A DNA stretch of 64,000 nucleotides, taken from positions 62,001 to 126,000 of the forward strand of contig JBHYDC010000005.1 in NCBI GenBank assembly GCA_051861205.1. The letters are read 5' to 3'. The stretch is from JBHYDC01 sp051861205. GTDB taxonomy: Bacteria > Pseudomonadota > Alphaproteobacteria > Rhizobiales > Pleomorphomonadaceae. The notes under the pieces were generated by a model. The model searched no databases. It was not told the origin of the DNA and was given only the letters and a program-made list of their open reading frames with translations. A program made the position numbers and the translations under genes. Below, one piece after another: positions 18,842 to 26,977 of this stretch; within the stretch, counting starts at the first letter, position 1, and every line of letters begins with the position of its first letter.

Positions 18842-18856
18842 TCCGGCGCCCCGCTT

Positions 18857-19189
18857 TTACCTAGCCTGCCCGGCAACCGCGCTTGGCGTCAGCCCGGCCT
18901 GGGAAAGGCCCGGCGCTGTTTGCATCGAGGCAGGCCGGCGCACCGAGCCCTTGTCTGCGGGCGGCGTCGCGCCCTCCGAGGGCGGGGACCGGAAATCCGT
19001 CACCTTGATACAGATCACCGCCAATTCGCCGTCAGCGAAGGCGCGCTCGGCTTCGCCATCGAACGCCGCCCGTACGGTCGGCAGTTCCGCCTCGCAGGCA
19101 GCGCGTTCGTTGAAAGGCCCGATGTCCGACACGATCGAAATATCGGGACCGATCAAAAGTTGAATCGTGATGAACAAAACAACCCACAT
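18857..19189 (-). CDS. Small exported protein of unknown function
   Basis: 110 residues: N-terminal hydrophobic segment (MWVVLFITIQLLIGPDISIV), then a short folded-looking part with two cysteines (ERAACEAELPT and LAVICIKVTDF), and a Pro/Ser-rich tail. The two cysteines flank a charged helix (RAAFDGEAERAFADGE), a layout common in small periplasmic proteins that hold one disulfide. I do not recognise a family. The neighbouring genes give no functional hint. Confidence 0.5.
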   Translation of the reverse strand: MWVVLFITIQLLIGPDISIVSDIGPFNERAACEAELPTVRAAFDGEAERAFADGELAVICIKVTDFRSPPSEGATPPADKGSVRRPASMQTAPGLSQAGLTPSAVAGQAR

Positions 19190-19288
19190 CGCCCACCTTC
19201 CATGCTTGCATTCCTCTCAAGGAAGTGGGTCGCGCCCCTTCTTGTGCAAGCACGTGAAACAAACATGGTAGGCTTCAACAATCCGCCT

Positions 19289-19762
19289 TCACCCCAGCGG
19301 CGTGTCGTGGGTATGCGGGTGCGAGTGCCCGTCATGCCGGTGCGGCGGGTGTTCGGAGTTGGCAAGCGGAACGAGGTGCAGGCTGGCATGGCTCACGCCG
19401 CGCTCGGTCGTCACCGCGTCAGCCAACCTGCGCACCGCATTCACCGGGCCGCGCAGAACCGAGACCGCCAGCACGCTTTCATGGTTCAGCGGAAGCTGTG
19501 TCGACACAACCGAAAGATCATGGTTGCCCTGCTGAAGCCGCATCAGACGCTTGGGTAAATCGCGCGTTTCATGATCGAAGATGTAGCTCAAGGTCGCGAC
19601 GCAGGCATCGGAGGGCAAACCGCTACCGGCATGCCTGATCAGCGAATCCCGCACCAGATCGCGCATCGCCTCGGAGCGATTGTCATAGCCGTGCGCGGCC
19701 ATATAGGCGTCGAGCAGGTCGGTCAGCGGTTCGTCGATCGTGATCGTGATTCGCTTCATCAT
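19289..19762 (-). CDS. NikR-like ribbon-helix-helix regulator lacking canonical nickel ligands
   Basis: 157 residues. The N-terminus (KRITITIDEPLTDLLDAYMA, then NRSEAMRDLVRDSL) is the NikR ribbon-helix-helix and the middle matches the ACT-like domain (HDLSVVSTQLPLNHESVLAV). The four high-affinity Ni ligands of E. coli NikR (His76, His87, His89, Cys95) align with Q78, Q89, P91 and V97 here; only the non-ligand H94 remains. Instead the C-terminus has a seven-histidine tail (EHPPHRHDGHSHPHTHD). It is divergent from the Nik-type importer, so it probably regulates it, but by a different sensing chemistry. I withhold the name nikR for that reason. Confidence 0.8.
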   Translation of the reverse strand: MMKRITITIDEPLTDLLDAYMAAHGYDNRSEAMRDLVRDSLIRHAGSGLPSDACVATLSYIFDHETRDLPKRLMRLQQGNHDLSVVSTQLPLNHESVLAVSVLRGPVNAVRRLADAVTTERGVSHASLHLVPLANSEHPPHRHDGHSHPHTHDTPLG

Positions 19763-19793
19763 CGCCCCGCTGTTGATGATCTACCCTCGCACG

Positions 19794-19809
19794 GACCGCC
19801 GCGGCGGTC
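19794..19809. promoter_or_regulatory. 16-bp perfect palindrome between the NikR-like gene and the importer
   Basis: GACCGCCG-CGGCGGTC, uninterrupted and perfect, 32 bp upstream of the NikR-like start and 118 bp upstream of the importer start. It does not match the E. coli GTATGA-N16-TCATAC operator. Nearby are direct repeats TCATAC (19866-19871) and GCATAC (19887-19892), half-site-like but not in the inverted order. It may be the operator of the variant regulator. Confidence 0.45.
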
Positions 19810-19926
19810 AAAACGACAGCCCGATCGGAGGTGGCATTAACGTCATTGACAGCTACGGCATCCGATCATACGAATTCCTCAAGTCTGCATACTGACCGCA
19901 GCGCAAGGCTGCCGCAAAGGACATTC

Positions 19927-21516
19927 ATGACAAAGCGCTCCCTTGTCGCCGTGCTCGCGCTGATCTTAAGCCTTCTCAGCCCGTTATCGCCGATCGCCGC
20001 TCCTCCCGCCGCCGCCCGCGATCTCGTGCTCGCGGTCATGGGTGAGCCGGAGGATGGCTTCGATCCGACGCGCGGCTGGGGCGACTATGGCTCTCCGCTC
20101 TTCCAGTCGACGCTTCTCAAACTCGACGCAAACCTGGCCGTCACCGGCGATCTGGCGACCGCCTGGACGCTCGACGCCACCAGCACCGTCTGGGACATCA
20201 CCCTTCGCACCGATGCCAAATTCGCCGACGGCGTGCCCGTCACGGCCGACGACGTGGTGTTCACCTTCCAAACCGCCAAAACCGCCGGCGGACGGGCCGA
20301 CGTCACGCTCGTCAAATCCATCGCCGCCCTCGCCCCGAATCGCGTCCGCATCGAACTGACGGAGCCGCGCGTCACCTTCTTCCGTCAGCTCTCCACGCTC
20401 GGCATTCTTCCCAAGCACGCCTACAGCCCTGATTACGCCGTGAAACCCATGGGCTCCGGGCCGTTCAAATTCGTTGAGTGGCGCAAGGGCGAGCAACTTG
20501 TCGTCGAGCCGAATCCCTATTGGTATGGCGGCAAAGTCGGTTTTGACCGGGTCACCTTCCTTTTCACCGGCGAAGACACAAGCTTCGCCGCCGCGCTGAC
20601 CGGCGCCGTGCAGATCGTCGCCGTCCCGCCTGCCCTCGGCGCGAGCCAGATCCCCGGCATGACGATGCGGGCCTTTACCACCGTCGACAATCGCGGCCTG
20701 ATGTTCCCGGTCATGCCCAACACCGGCGAGACCACCAAGACCGGCGCGCCGATCGGCAACGACGTCACCGCCGATATCGCCATCCGCCGCGCCGTCAACA
20801 TGAGCCTCGACCGCGACGCCCTCGTCGCGCTCGCCCTCGACGGACGCGGCACGCCCGCGCGCGGCCCCGCCGATGGTCTGCCCTGGGACAATCCGGACGC
20901 CGCCGTCGTCAGCCCGGACCTTGCTGGCGCGGCCGCCGTCCTCGACGCGGCCGGCTGGATCCCGGACAGCGACGGCATCCGCGCCAAGGGGGCGCTCCGG
21001 GCGTCCTTCGCCGTCCTCTATCCCGCCTCCGATTCCACCCGGCAGGCGCTGGCCGTCGGCGTCGCCGATCAGCTCCGCGCCATCGGTATCGAGGCTATAC
21101 CCAGCGGCAAGTCCTGGGCCGATATTGAAACCATGATGTCGTCGAACGTCGTGGTGTTCGGCTGGGGGGCGCATGATCCGCTGGAGATCTACAACCTCTA
21201 CCACTCCAAATTCCGGGGCGAGGGCTGGTTCAACACCGGCTTTTACGCCAACCCCGCCGTCGACGCCTATTTCGACGCCGCGCAGCGCCAGCCGACACTG
21301 GAGGCATCCCTGCCCTACTGGCGACAAGCGCAGTGGGACGGCACCACCGGCTTCGGCTCCAAGGGCGATGCGGCCTGGGCGTGGCTCGTCAATCTCCAGC
21401 ACATCTATTTCATCTCCAACTGCCTCGACATCGGCAAGCCGCAGATCCACCCGCACGGACACGGCTTCCCGATCACCTACGCCATCGAAACCTGGCGCTG
21501 GACCTGCCCGGAGTGA
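19927..21516 (+). CDS. Nik/Dpp-type ABC transporter periplasmic binding protein (probable Ni2+ chelate uptake)
   Basis: 529 residues, with a signal peptide (LVAVLALILSLLSPLSPIAAP) and the family 5 extracellular binding-protein fold: WTLDATSTVWDITLRTDAKF near the front, GSGPFKFVEWRKGEQLVVEP in the middle. Towards the C-terminus it carries IHPHGHGFPITYAIETWRW, a histidine-rich stretch absent from peptide-binding relatives and compatible with metal or metallophore binding. Two cysteines are near the C-terminus (ISNCLD, RWTCPE). ATG 19927 is preceded by AAGGA. Gene context (NikR-like regulator, hydrogenase cluster) makes nickel the likely cargo; the fold alone also fits peptides. Confidence 0.8.
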   Translation: MTKRSLVAVLALILSLLSPLSPIAAPPAAARDLVLAVMGEPEDGFDPTRGWGDYGSPLFQSTLLKLDANLAVTGDLATAWTLDATSTVWDITLRTDAKFADGVPVTADDVVFTFQTAKTAGGRADVTLVKSIAALAPNRVRIELTEPRVTFFRQLSTLGILPKHAYSPDYAVKPMGSGPFKFVEWRKGEQLVVEPNPYWYGGKVGFDRVTFLFTGEDTSFAAALTGAVQIVAVPPALGASQIPGMTMRAFTTVDNRGLMFPVMPNTGETTKTGAPIGNDVTADIAIRRAVNMSLDRDALVALALDGRGTPARGPADGLPWDNPDAAVVSPDLAGAAAVLDAAGWIPDSDGIRAKGALRASFAVLYPASDSTRQALAVGVADQLRAIGIEAIPSGKSWADIETMMSSNVVVFGWGAHDPLEIYNLYHSKFRGEGWFNTGFYANPAVDAYFDAAQRQPTLEASLPYWRQAQWDGTTGFGSKGDAAWAWLVNLQHIYFISNCLDIGKPQIHPHGHGFPITYAIETWRWTCPE

Positions 21517-21575
21517 CGCCGCGCCCCGCACACCCCCTTTTGGAGCCGCACCAAGCGCCCCCCCGCGCCGGCTGG

Positions 21576-22556
21576 ATGGTTCGACTCATCTCCGCTCGGC
21601 TTCTCAGGCTGGCATGGCTGCTGCCGCTCGCCGCCCTGATCGCCTTCATGCTGGCCTCGCTGGCGCCGGTCGACCCGATCAATGCCTATGTCGGCTCCAA
21701 GATGACGCTCGTCAGTCCAGAGCAACGCGCCCTGATCGCGGAGCGTTGGGGCCTGGATTCTTCCCCCGCCGAGCGATTTCTGCGCTGGGCCGGCAATCTA
21801 GCGACAGGCGATTTCGGCGTGTCGCTCATCTACGGCCAACCCGTCGCGGACGTCATCGCCGAGAAATTCGCCGCCACGCTGAAGCTGATGGCGGTCGCCT
21901 GGATCGTTTCCGGCTTCCTCGGTTTCACGCTCGGCATCGTCGCCGGCACGTGGTCGGGATCGCTTGCCGACCGGCTCATCCGGGGCTTTGCGATCATACT
22001 GGCCTCAACGCCCACCTTCTGGGTCGCCATCGTCTTCGTCTACGTGTTCGGCGTCGCTCTCGGCTGGGCGCCGGTCTGCTGCGAACTGCCGCCCGGCCGG
22101 CTCGCGGCCGAAGCCACCTTCGCCGAGGAAATCCGGCACCTCATTCTGCCCGCCGCCACGCTCTCCATCGTCGGCATCGCGCCTTTGATCCTGCACACCC
22201 GGCAAAAGCAGATCGAGATCATGAACGGCGAGCCCGCGCGCCTTCTCACCGCCTATGGCGCAAGCCGCGCCGGGATCGCCTTCGGGCCGGGTCTGCGCAA
22301 TGCGATGGGGCCGGCGATTATGATCCACTTTGCTGGCGTCGGAGAGCTGTTCGGCGGTTCGGTCCTAGCCGAAACCGTGTTTGCGTGGCCGGGCCTTGGC
22401 CGCGCCACCGTGGAAGCGGGGCTTCGCCAGGACGTGCCGCTCCTTCTTGCCGCGGCGCTCTTCACCGTTCTCTTCGTGTTCGTCGGCAACCTCCTTGCCG
22501 ACATCGCCCACGGCTGGATGGACCCGCGTCTGCGCCAAGCGGAGGGCGCCGCGTGA
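21576..22556 (+). CDS. Nik/Dpp-type ABC transporter permease 1 (NikB position)
   Basis: 326 residues with a first helix LLRLAWLLPLAALIAFMLAS and further membrane segments, plus the coupling-helix motif of this family, here in EPARLLTAYGASRAGIAFGP. The family pattern P.D....G near the N-terminus (LAPVDPINAYVG) is present. ATG 21576 begins right before the first helix but has no good ribosome site; a GTG at 21513, overlapping the binding-protein stop (GTGA), would add 21 residues and couple translation. It forms the channel with the following permease. Confidence 0.82.
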   Translation: MVRLISARLLRLAWLLPLAALIAFMLASLAPVDPINAYVGSKMTLVSPEQRALIAERWGLDSSPAERFLRWAGNLATGDFGVSLIYGQPVADVIAEKFAATLKLMAVAWIVSGFLGFTLGIVAGTWSGSLADRLIRGFAIILASTPTFWVAIVFVYVFGVALGWAPVCCELPPGRLAAEATFAEEIRHLILPAATLSIVGIAPLILHTRQKQIEIMNGEPARLLTAYGASRAGIAFGPGLRNAMGPAIMIHFAGVGELFGGSVLAETVFAWPGLGRATVEAGLRQDVPLLLAAALFTVLFVFVGNLLADIAHGWMDPRLRQAEGAA

Positions 22557-23404
22557 GCTTCGCTGCGACCACCTCCCACGCTCCCCGCTCGGCGCCAGCC
22601 AGAGCGCGCACGCTCGCTTGGCTCATTGTGGCCGGCGGTATCATTTCCACCGTCATCATCGCCGCCGCGCTGATCCCGCCGGGTGCCCTTGCCACCCATC
22701 CGGAGGCGCGCATGCTCCCGCCCGTGCTCGCTCATCCCTTCGGCACCGATATGCTCGGCCGCGACATGCTGGTTCGCACGGTGGAGGGGCTGGCGGTCAG
22801 CCTGAAGGTCGGCTTCATCGCCGCCACCGTCTCCACGCTCATCGCTTTCATCCTCGGCGCCGTCGCCACCCTGTCGCGCCTTGCCGATAGCCTGATCGGC
22901 GGCCTGATCGACCTCACCCTCGGCCTGCCGCATCTCGTCCTCCTCGTGCTCATCGCCTATGCGCTCGGCGGGGGCACCAACGCGGTCATCGTCGCCGTCG
23001 CGGTCACCCATTGGCCCCGCGTTGCCCGCATCGTGCGGGCCGAGATCCTGCAACTGAAACAGGCGGACAGCGTTCAGATTTCCGCTCGCCTCGGCCGCTC
23101 CCCGCTCTGGATCGCCCGCCATCACTACGCCCCCCATGTGCTGGCGCAGCTTCTCACCGGCTTCCTTCTTCTCTTCCCGCACGCGATCCTGCACGAAGCC
23201 GCGCTCACCTTCCTCGGCTTCGGCCTTGAGCCGCATCTGCCCGCGATCGGCATTCTTCTCTCTGAATCCATGCGCACGCTCACATCCGGCCAATGGTGGC
23301 TCGCCGTTCTGCCCGGCGCGTCCCTCGTACTCGTCGTCGTCTCGTTCGACGTCCTTTGCGAAGGCACCCGCCGCGCGCTCGATCCCGTCGAGGCCCAGAC
23401 ATGA
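22553..23404 (+). CDS. Nik/Dpp-type ABC transporter permease 2 (NikC position)
   Basis: 283 residues. GTG 22553 overlaps the previous stop (GTGA) and has GGAGG at a correct distance. The N-terminal helix is followed by LAHPFGTDMLGRDMLVRTVE, the hallmark of the DppC/NikC family, and by ADSVQISARLGRSPLWIARHH with the cytoplasmic coupling motif. It ends VVSFDVLCEGTRRALDP. Together with the preceding permease it makes the transmembrane path. Confidence 0.85.
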   Translation: MSFAATTSHAPRSAPARARTLAWLIVAGGIISTVIIAAALIPPGALATHPEARMLPPVLAHPFGTDMLGRDMLVRTVEGLAVSLKVGFIAATVSTLIAFILGAVATLSRLADSLIGGLIDLTLGLPHLVLLVLIAYALGGGTNAVIVAVAVTHWPRVARIVRAEILQLKQADSVQISARLGRSPLWIARHHYAPHVLAQLLTGFLLLFPHAILHEAALTFLGFGLEPHLPAIGILLSESMRTLTSGQWWLAVLPGASLVLVVVSFDVLCEGTRRALDPVEAQT

Positions 23405-24246
23405 CCGCCCCTCGCCTTGCCGTCCGCCATCTTGGCATCCGCTTCGAGCGCTACGCCGGAGCCCTCGGCCGCACCGGCGTCGATGCCCTCAGCGACGTCT
23501 CGCTCGATGTCGGCGCGGGCGAACTCGTTGGCATCGTCGGTGCGTCCGGGTCCGGCAAGAGCCTCCTTGCCCATGCCATCCTCGGCATATTGCCGCCGAA
23601 TGCAGTTCTCTCCGGTTCCATCCGCTTCAACGGCGCGATCCTCGATCCCGCCGCCATCGCGCGCCTGCGCGGCCGCGAAATCGCGCTCGTCCCGCAAAGC
23701 GTCACGGCGCTGGATCCGCTCGTGCGCGTCGGCCGCCAGATCACCCGCATGGCCCGCCTGTCCGGACTGGACGCCGCGTCCGCCGCCGATGCCGCCGCGT
23801 CCGCCGTCGCGCGCTACGGCCTTGCCCCTTCAAGCCTGTCCCTCTTCCCGCACGCGCTATCGGGCGGCATGGCCCGGCGCGTGCTCCTTGCCATGGCCAC
23901 GGCCGGCACCGCGCGCTGCCTGATCGCCGACGAGCCGACCGTCGGCCTCGACCCCGCCGCCATCGCCGCCACCCTCGGCGACCTCCGCCGCCTTGCGGAT
24001 ACCGGCTACGCCATCGCCGTCATCAGCCACGACCTTGCCGCCCTCGCCGCCGCCGCGGACCGGATCGTCGTGATCGAACAGGGCCGCACCGTCGCCGCCG
24101 AACCCGCGCACGCCTTCGCCGGAACCGGTGCGCTTATCGCCTCGCCCTATGCGCGCGCGCTCTGGCAGGCCGTCCCCGCCAACGGCATGCGCCGGGCCCT
24201 TTGCGATGCCGCGCCACTCGCAACGCTGAACCTCGTCGATGCTTGA
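23401..24246 (+). CDS. Nik/Dpp-type ABC transporter ATPase 1 (NikD position)
   Basis: 281 residues. Walker A GASGSGKSLLAHAILG, Q-loop LVPQSVTALDPL, signature ALSGGMARRVLLAMA (the LSGGM form usual for NikD/DppD), Walker B CLIADEPTVGLD and switch His in VISHDL. The ATG overlaps the permease stop (ATGA). The C-terminus after GRTVAAEP is short compared with peptide-transport homologues, which carry an oligopeptide/Fe-S tail; this is typical for nickel-type systems. Confidence 0.87.
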   Translation: MTAPRLAVRHLGIRFERYAGALGRTGVDALSDVSLDVGAGELVGIVGASGSGKSLLAHAILGILPPNAVLSGSIRFNGAILDPAAIARLRGREIALVPQSVTALDPLVRVGRQITRMARLSGLDAASAADAAASAVARYGLAPSSLSLFPHALSGGMARRVLLAMATAGTARCLIADEPTVGLDPAAIAATLGDLRRLADTGYAIAVISHDLAALAAAADRIVVIEQGRTVAAEPAHAFAGTGALIASPYARALWQAVPANGMRRALCDAAPLATLNLVDA

Positions 24247-24850
24247 GGCGCTCGACGTCGGCTTCACATTCCCCGGCCGCACCACGCCCGTGCTCGACGG
24301 CATTTCGCTTACCTGCGCCCCCGGAGATGTCGTCGGCCTCATGGGCCCGTCCGGGCGGGGAAAGACCACGCTCGCCCGCCTCCTCGCCGGTTACATCGCG
24401 CCCACGCGCGGCCGGATTCGCCTCGACGGCGCACCGCTGCCCCGCCAGGGCGCCCAGCCCGTGCAACTGGCCTTTCAACTTCCCGAAACCGCCGTCGACC
24501 CGCGCTGGACCGGCCGGCGCATTCTTGAAAACGGCGGCCCCGTCGATCCATTCCTGCTGGACGCCTTCGGGATCCAGCCCGATTGGCTCGCTCGCTACCC
24601 GGCCGAGCTATCGGGCGGCGAGCTTCAGCGTCTCGCCCTGATTCGCGCTCTTGGGCCCACGACCCGCTACCTCGTCGCCGACGAAATCACCGCGCAGCTC
24701 GATCCGATCACGCAGGCCGAAATCTGGCACGCCTTGCTCGCGCTCACCCGCGCAGCCGGCCTCGGTCTCGTCGTCATCAGTCATGACCGCGCGCTCATCG
24801 AACGAATAGCCACACGAACCGTGCATCTCGGGGAACCCGAGAAAATTTAA
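24239..24850 (+). CDS. Nik/Dpp-type ABC transporter ATPase 2 (NikE position), short
   Basis: 203 residues: Walker A GPSGRGKTTLARLLAG, signature ELSGGELQRLALIRAL, Walker B YLVADEITAQLDP, switch His in VVISHDRALIER. It is shorter than typical NikE (about 260) because the C-terminal accessory region is missing, but all ATPase motifs are intact. The start overlaps the previous gene by eight bases. It ends the importer operon; the next gene starts 160 bp later. Confidence 0.85.
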   Translation: MLEALDVGFTFPGRTTPVLDGISLTCAPGDVVGLMGPSGRGKTTLARLLAGYIAPTRGRIRLDGAPLPRQGAQPVQLAFQLPETAVDPRWTGRRILENGGPVDPFLLDAFGIQPDWLARYPAELSGGELQRLALIRALGPTTRYLVADEITAQLDPITQAEIWHALLALTRAAGLGLVVISHDRALIERIATRTVHLGEPEKI

Positions 24851-24936
24851 ATGCCCTTGCATGTCTACGCAAATGAGTGTGCGGTGCGCATCGATCCATC
24901 AGTGTTGCAGGAAAGGTCGCTGCGGGTTTATGTCGC

Positions 24937-24952
24937 TCAAACGTGAGTTTGA
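24937..24952. promoter_or_regulatory. Dyad upstream of the hydrogenase regulator gene
   Basis: TCAAAC-GTGA-GTTTGA, perfect 6-bp arms, 58 bp upstream of GTG 25011. It could be an operator or autoregulatory site. The sequence is not an FNR box (TTGAT-N4-ATCAA). Confidence 0.35.
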
Positions 24953-25010
24953 CTTTGCAGCGTTGGCTATGGCCTGTTCGATCTAAACAGAATCAGAGGC
25001 AAGTTCGACA

Positions 25011-26450
25011 GTGGTCACTATCGTCGTACAGAGCTTCAATCAAGTTGATTGGACGTCGACTGCAGCAGAGCTTGAGAGGACCTACGGACACCGGGTCGTC
25101 GTTGTGCGTTCCATTGGCGATGCCGCCAAGCTTTTAGAACAGATCCCTATCGATATCATCGTTGTGTCGGCCTTGGGTGATCTTGCAGCCGGGCTTGAAT
25201 TCCTGAAAAGCTTGCGGATAACGCACCCTGAAGTGCTGCGATTCGTGGCGAAAACTCCAGATGGCGAGCCGCGCTTCACACCCGCGCTCCGGCAATCGGC
25301 GATTTATCAGTTCATCCCTTCGCCGCTCGATGCCGAAACGCTCGACATGCTGTTCAGCCGCGCGATGGAAGCGCGCGAGCTTGCGCGCCGCCACCGCCTT
25401 TTGTCGCGCGAAGTGCGGCACGCGGACACCTTGCCGTTGCTCAAACCCAGGGTCGACACGCGTTTTGCCGGCGAGAGCCACAACTTCGAAAAGCTCATCT
25501 ATTCCAGCGAATCGATGGCCGCGCTGTGCAACACGGCGCGTCAGGCGGCGCAGACCGATCTTCCCATCCTGATCCAGGGCGAAACCGGCACCGGCAAGGA
25601 GCTTTTGGCACGCGCGATCCATTTCAATTCCACACGCCGGTCGCTCCCGCTGATGGTTCAAAACTGCGGCGGCATGAACGAGCAACTGCTGCATTCGGAG
25701 CTGTTCGGCCACAAGCGCGGCGCGTTCACGGGGGCTGTTTCCGATCGGCTCGGCCTGTTCCGGGCGGCCGATGGGGGAACCGTCTTCCTCGACGAACTGT
25801 CGGAGATTTCGCCGACCACACAGGTCAGCCTGCTCCGCTTCCTTCAAGAGGGCGAGGTTAAGCCGCTTGGCGACGATCGAATGCAAACGGTCAAGGTTCG
25901 CATCATCTCGGCCTCGAATCGCTCGATCGCCCAACTCGTCGAAACCGGTCAGTTCCGGCGCGACCTCTACTACCGGCTCAAGGGCTTCGAACTCTGCGTG
26001 CCGCCGCTTCGCGACCGCCGAACGGAGATCCCGGTGCTCGTCGAGTTTTTCGTTCGCAAACACGGCACCGAGATGCGCCGCAAGGTGCTCGGCATCGCGG
26101 CGGATGTGCTGGAAGCCTTTTCCGCCTATGATTTCCCCGGCAACATCCGCGAATTGGAAACCGAGGTTCGGCGCATGGTCGCCCTCACGCGCGACGGTGA
26201 ATATATCACCAGCCGCAATCTTGCGCCCGCCATCGCCGCGGCCCGCATTGCCGAGCCCGAACCGGTCTTCGACGCCGAGCCCCCCAGCGGCCGCTTGAAG
26301 GATCGCATCGAGCATCTCGAACGGCGCATGGTGCAGGCCGCCCTATCACGCCATCGGTGGAACCAGACCAAGGCCGCCGACGAACTTGGCCTGTCCCGCG
26401 TCGGCCTCGCCAACAAGATCCGCCGCTATGCCCTGGATGAGGAAGCCTGA
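25011..26450 (+). CDS. hoxA: HoxA/HupR-type sigma-54-dependent activator with a pseudo-receiver
   Basis: 479 residues in three parts. Residues 1-115 align with a response-regulator receiver but lack its chemistry: the N-terminal acidic pair is replaced (TIVVQSFNQ), the phosphoacceptor Asp is Ser52 (IIVVSALGD) and the switch Lys is Ser103 (FIPSPLD). The AAA+ domain has Walker A GETGTGKE (189-196), GAFTGA (236-241) and GGTVFLDEL. A Fis-type HTH closes it (QTKAADELGLSRVGLANKIR). Start GTG 25011 follows GAGG. It should activate the -24/-12 promoter at 26904 in front of the hydrogenase genes. HupR-type regulators are active unphosphorylated, which fits. Confidence 0.85.
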   Translation: MVTIVVQSFNQVDWTSTAAELERTYGHRVVVVRSIGDAAKLLEQIPIDIIVVSALGDLAAGLEFLKSLRITHPEVLRFVAKTPDGEPRFTPALRQSAIYQFIPSPLDAETLDMLFSRAMEARELARRHRLLSREVRHADTLPLLKPRVDTRFAGESHNFEKLIYSSESMAALCNTARQAAQTDLPILIQGETGTGKELLARAIHFNSTRRSLPLMVQNCGGMNEQLLHSELFGHKRGAFTGAVSDRLGLFRAADGGTVFLDELSEISPTTQVSLLRFLQEGEVKPLGDDRMQTVKVRIISASNRSIAQLVETGQFRRDLYYRLKGFELCVPPLRDRRTEIPVLVEFFVRKHGTEMRRKVLGIAADVLEAFSAYDFPGNIRELETEVRRMVALTRDGEYITSRNLAPAIAAARIAEPEPVFDAEPPSGRLKDRIEHLERRMVQAALSRHRWNQTKAADELGLSRVGLANKIRRYALDEEA

Positions 26451-26514
26451 AAGTTTGCTCGGCTAGGGTCGGCGGCCCCGCTAAGGACATCATCCCATTG
26501 TAAGGACCGCTGGA

Positions 26515-26772
26515 ATGACCGGAGACGACAACGATCGCGAGAAGGACGGAGACGGTAACGGGGACGGCCGGGTGGTTCGCTTCCCGTTTTCGCGCGTGAT
26601 TCCCGGTGATCGAACCCGTCCCTTCCGCGATCTCGGCCAGAGCCGCCTTAGCCAAGCGCTGGGCATGACCGCCGATCAGTTGAGCGGACATTGGTGCTCG
26701 CATTGCGAAGGAATTTGGTTCGGCACTCTTTCCGAAGTGGAGTGCGCCGCCTGCGGAAAACGGGGCGGCTGA
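26515..26772 (+). CDS. Small zinc-ribbon protein of unknown function
   Basis: 85 residues. The N-terminus is acidic and low-complexity (TGDDNDREKDGDGNGDG), the centre basic (RFPFSRVIPGDRTRPF), and the C-terminus has two CxxC knuckles, HWCSHCEGIWFG and VECAACGKRGG, separated by about 15 residues, a zinc ribbon or rubredoxin-like pattern. It lies between the activator gene (65 bp) and the hydrogenase promoter. No family is recognised. A metal chaperone, a redox carrier or a DNA-binding helper are all open. Confidence 0.6.
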   Translation: MTGDDNDREKDGDGNGDGRVVRFPFSRVIPGDRTRPFRDLGQSRLSQALGMTADQLSGHWCSHCEGIWFGTLSEVECAACGKRGG

Positions 26773-26869
26773 GCGCCAAGTGGAAACTATGTATGCAACC
26801 CGCTTTAAAGCAGGTTTACATCTTTGCAGTTGTCATCATGTTCGAAGAAAATTCCACCATCTTAAGTCG

Positions 26870-26880
26870 TTGAAAAACAA
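26870..26880. promoter_or_regulatory. TTG-N5-CAA site, candidate binding site of the HoxA/HupR-type activator
   Basis: TTG-AAAAA-CAA, ending 24 bp before the -24 element. Rhodobacter HupR recognises TTG-N5-CAA upstream of its hydrogenase promoter, though further away. The close spacing here is unusual for a sigma-54 activator and there may be additional distal sites. Confidence 0.5.
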
Positions 26881-26903
26881 TCATGCTTCATTTCGATGCA
26901 GAT

Positions 26904-26919
26904 TGGCACGCTGATTGCT
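26904..26919 (+). promoter_or_regulatory. Sigma-54 (-24/-12) promoter of the hydrogenase operon
   Basis: TGGCACG-CTGA-TTGCT is an exact match to the RpoN consensus TGGCACG-N4-TTGCW. Transcription would begin about 12 bases downstream, near 26931, leaving a leader of about 47 nt before hhyS. The activator encoded at 25011 is of the matching class. Confidence 0.9.
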
Positions 26920-26977
26920 GATAGTATTTCGTACAAGGTCGAACCGGGCGGTTCGACATAATGGGCGGAGGAACTCG

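Noticed and set aside
18921..19163. Continuation of the first-frame ORF from 18513 through to 19163
   Set aside because: Antisense to a better small exported-protein gene; the hydrophobic C-terminus lies in a different frame ending at 18841.
19866..19892. Classical NikR operator
   Set aside because: TCATAC and GCATAC occur as direct, not inverted, repeats at the wrong spacing.
25026..25042. FNR-like dyad around CAATCAAGTTGATTG
   Set aside because: Lies inside the activator coding sequence and does not fit TTGAT-N4-ATCAA.
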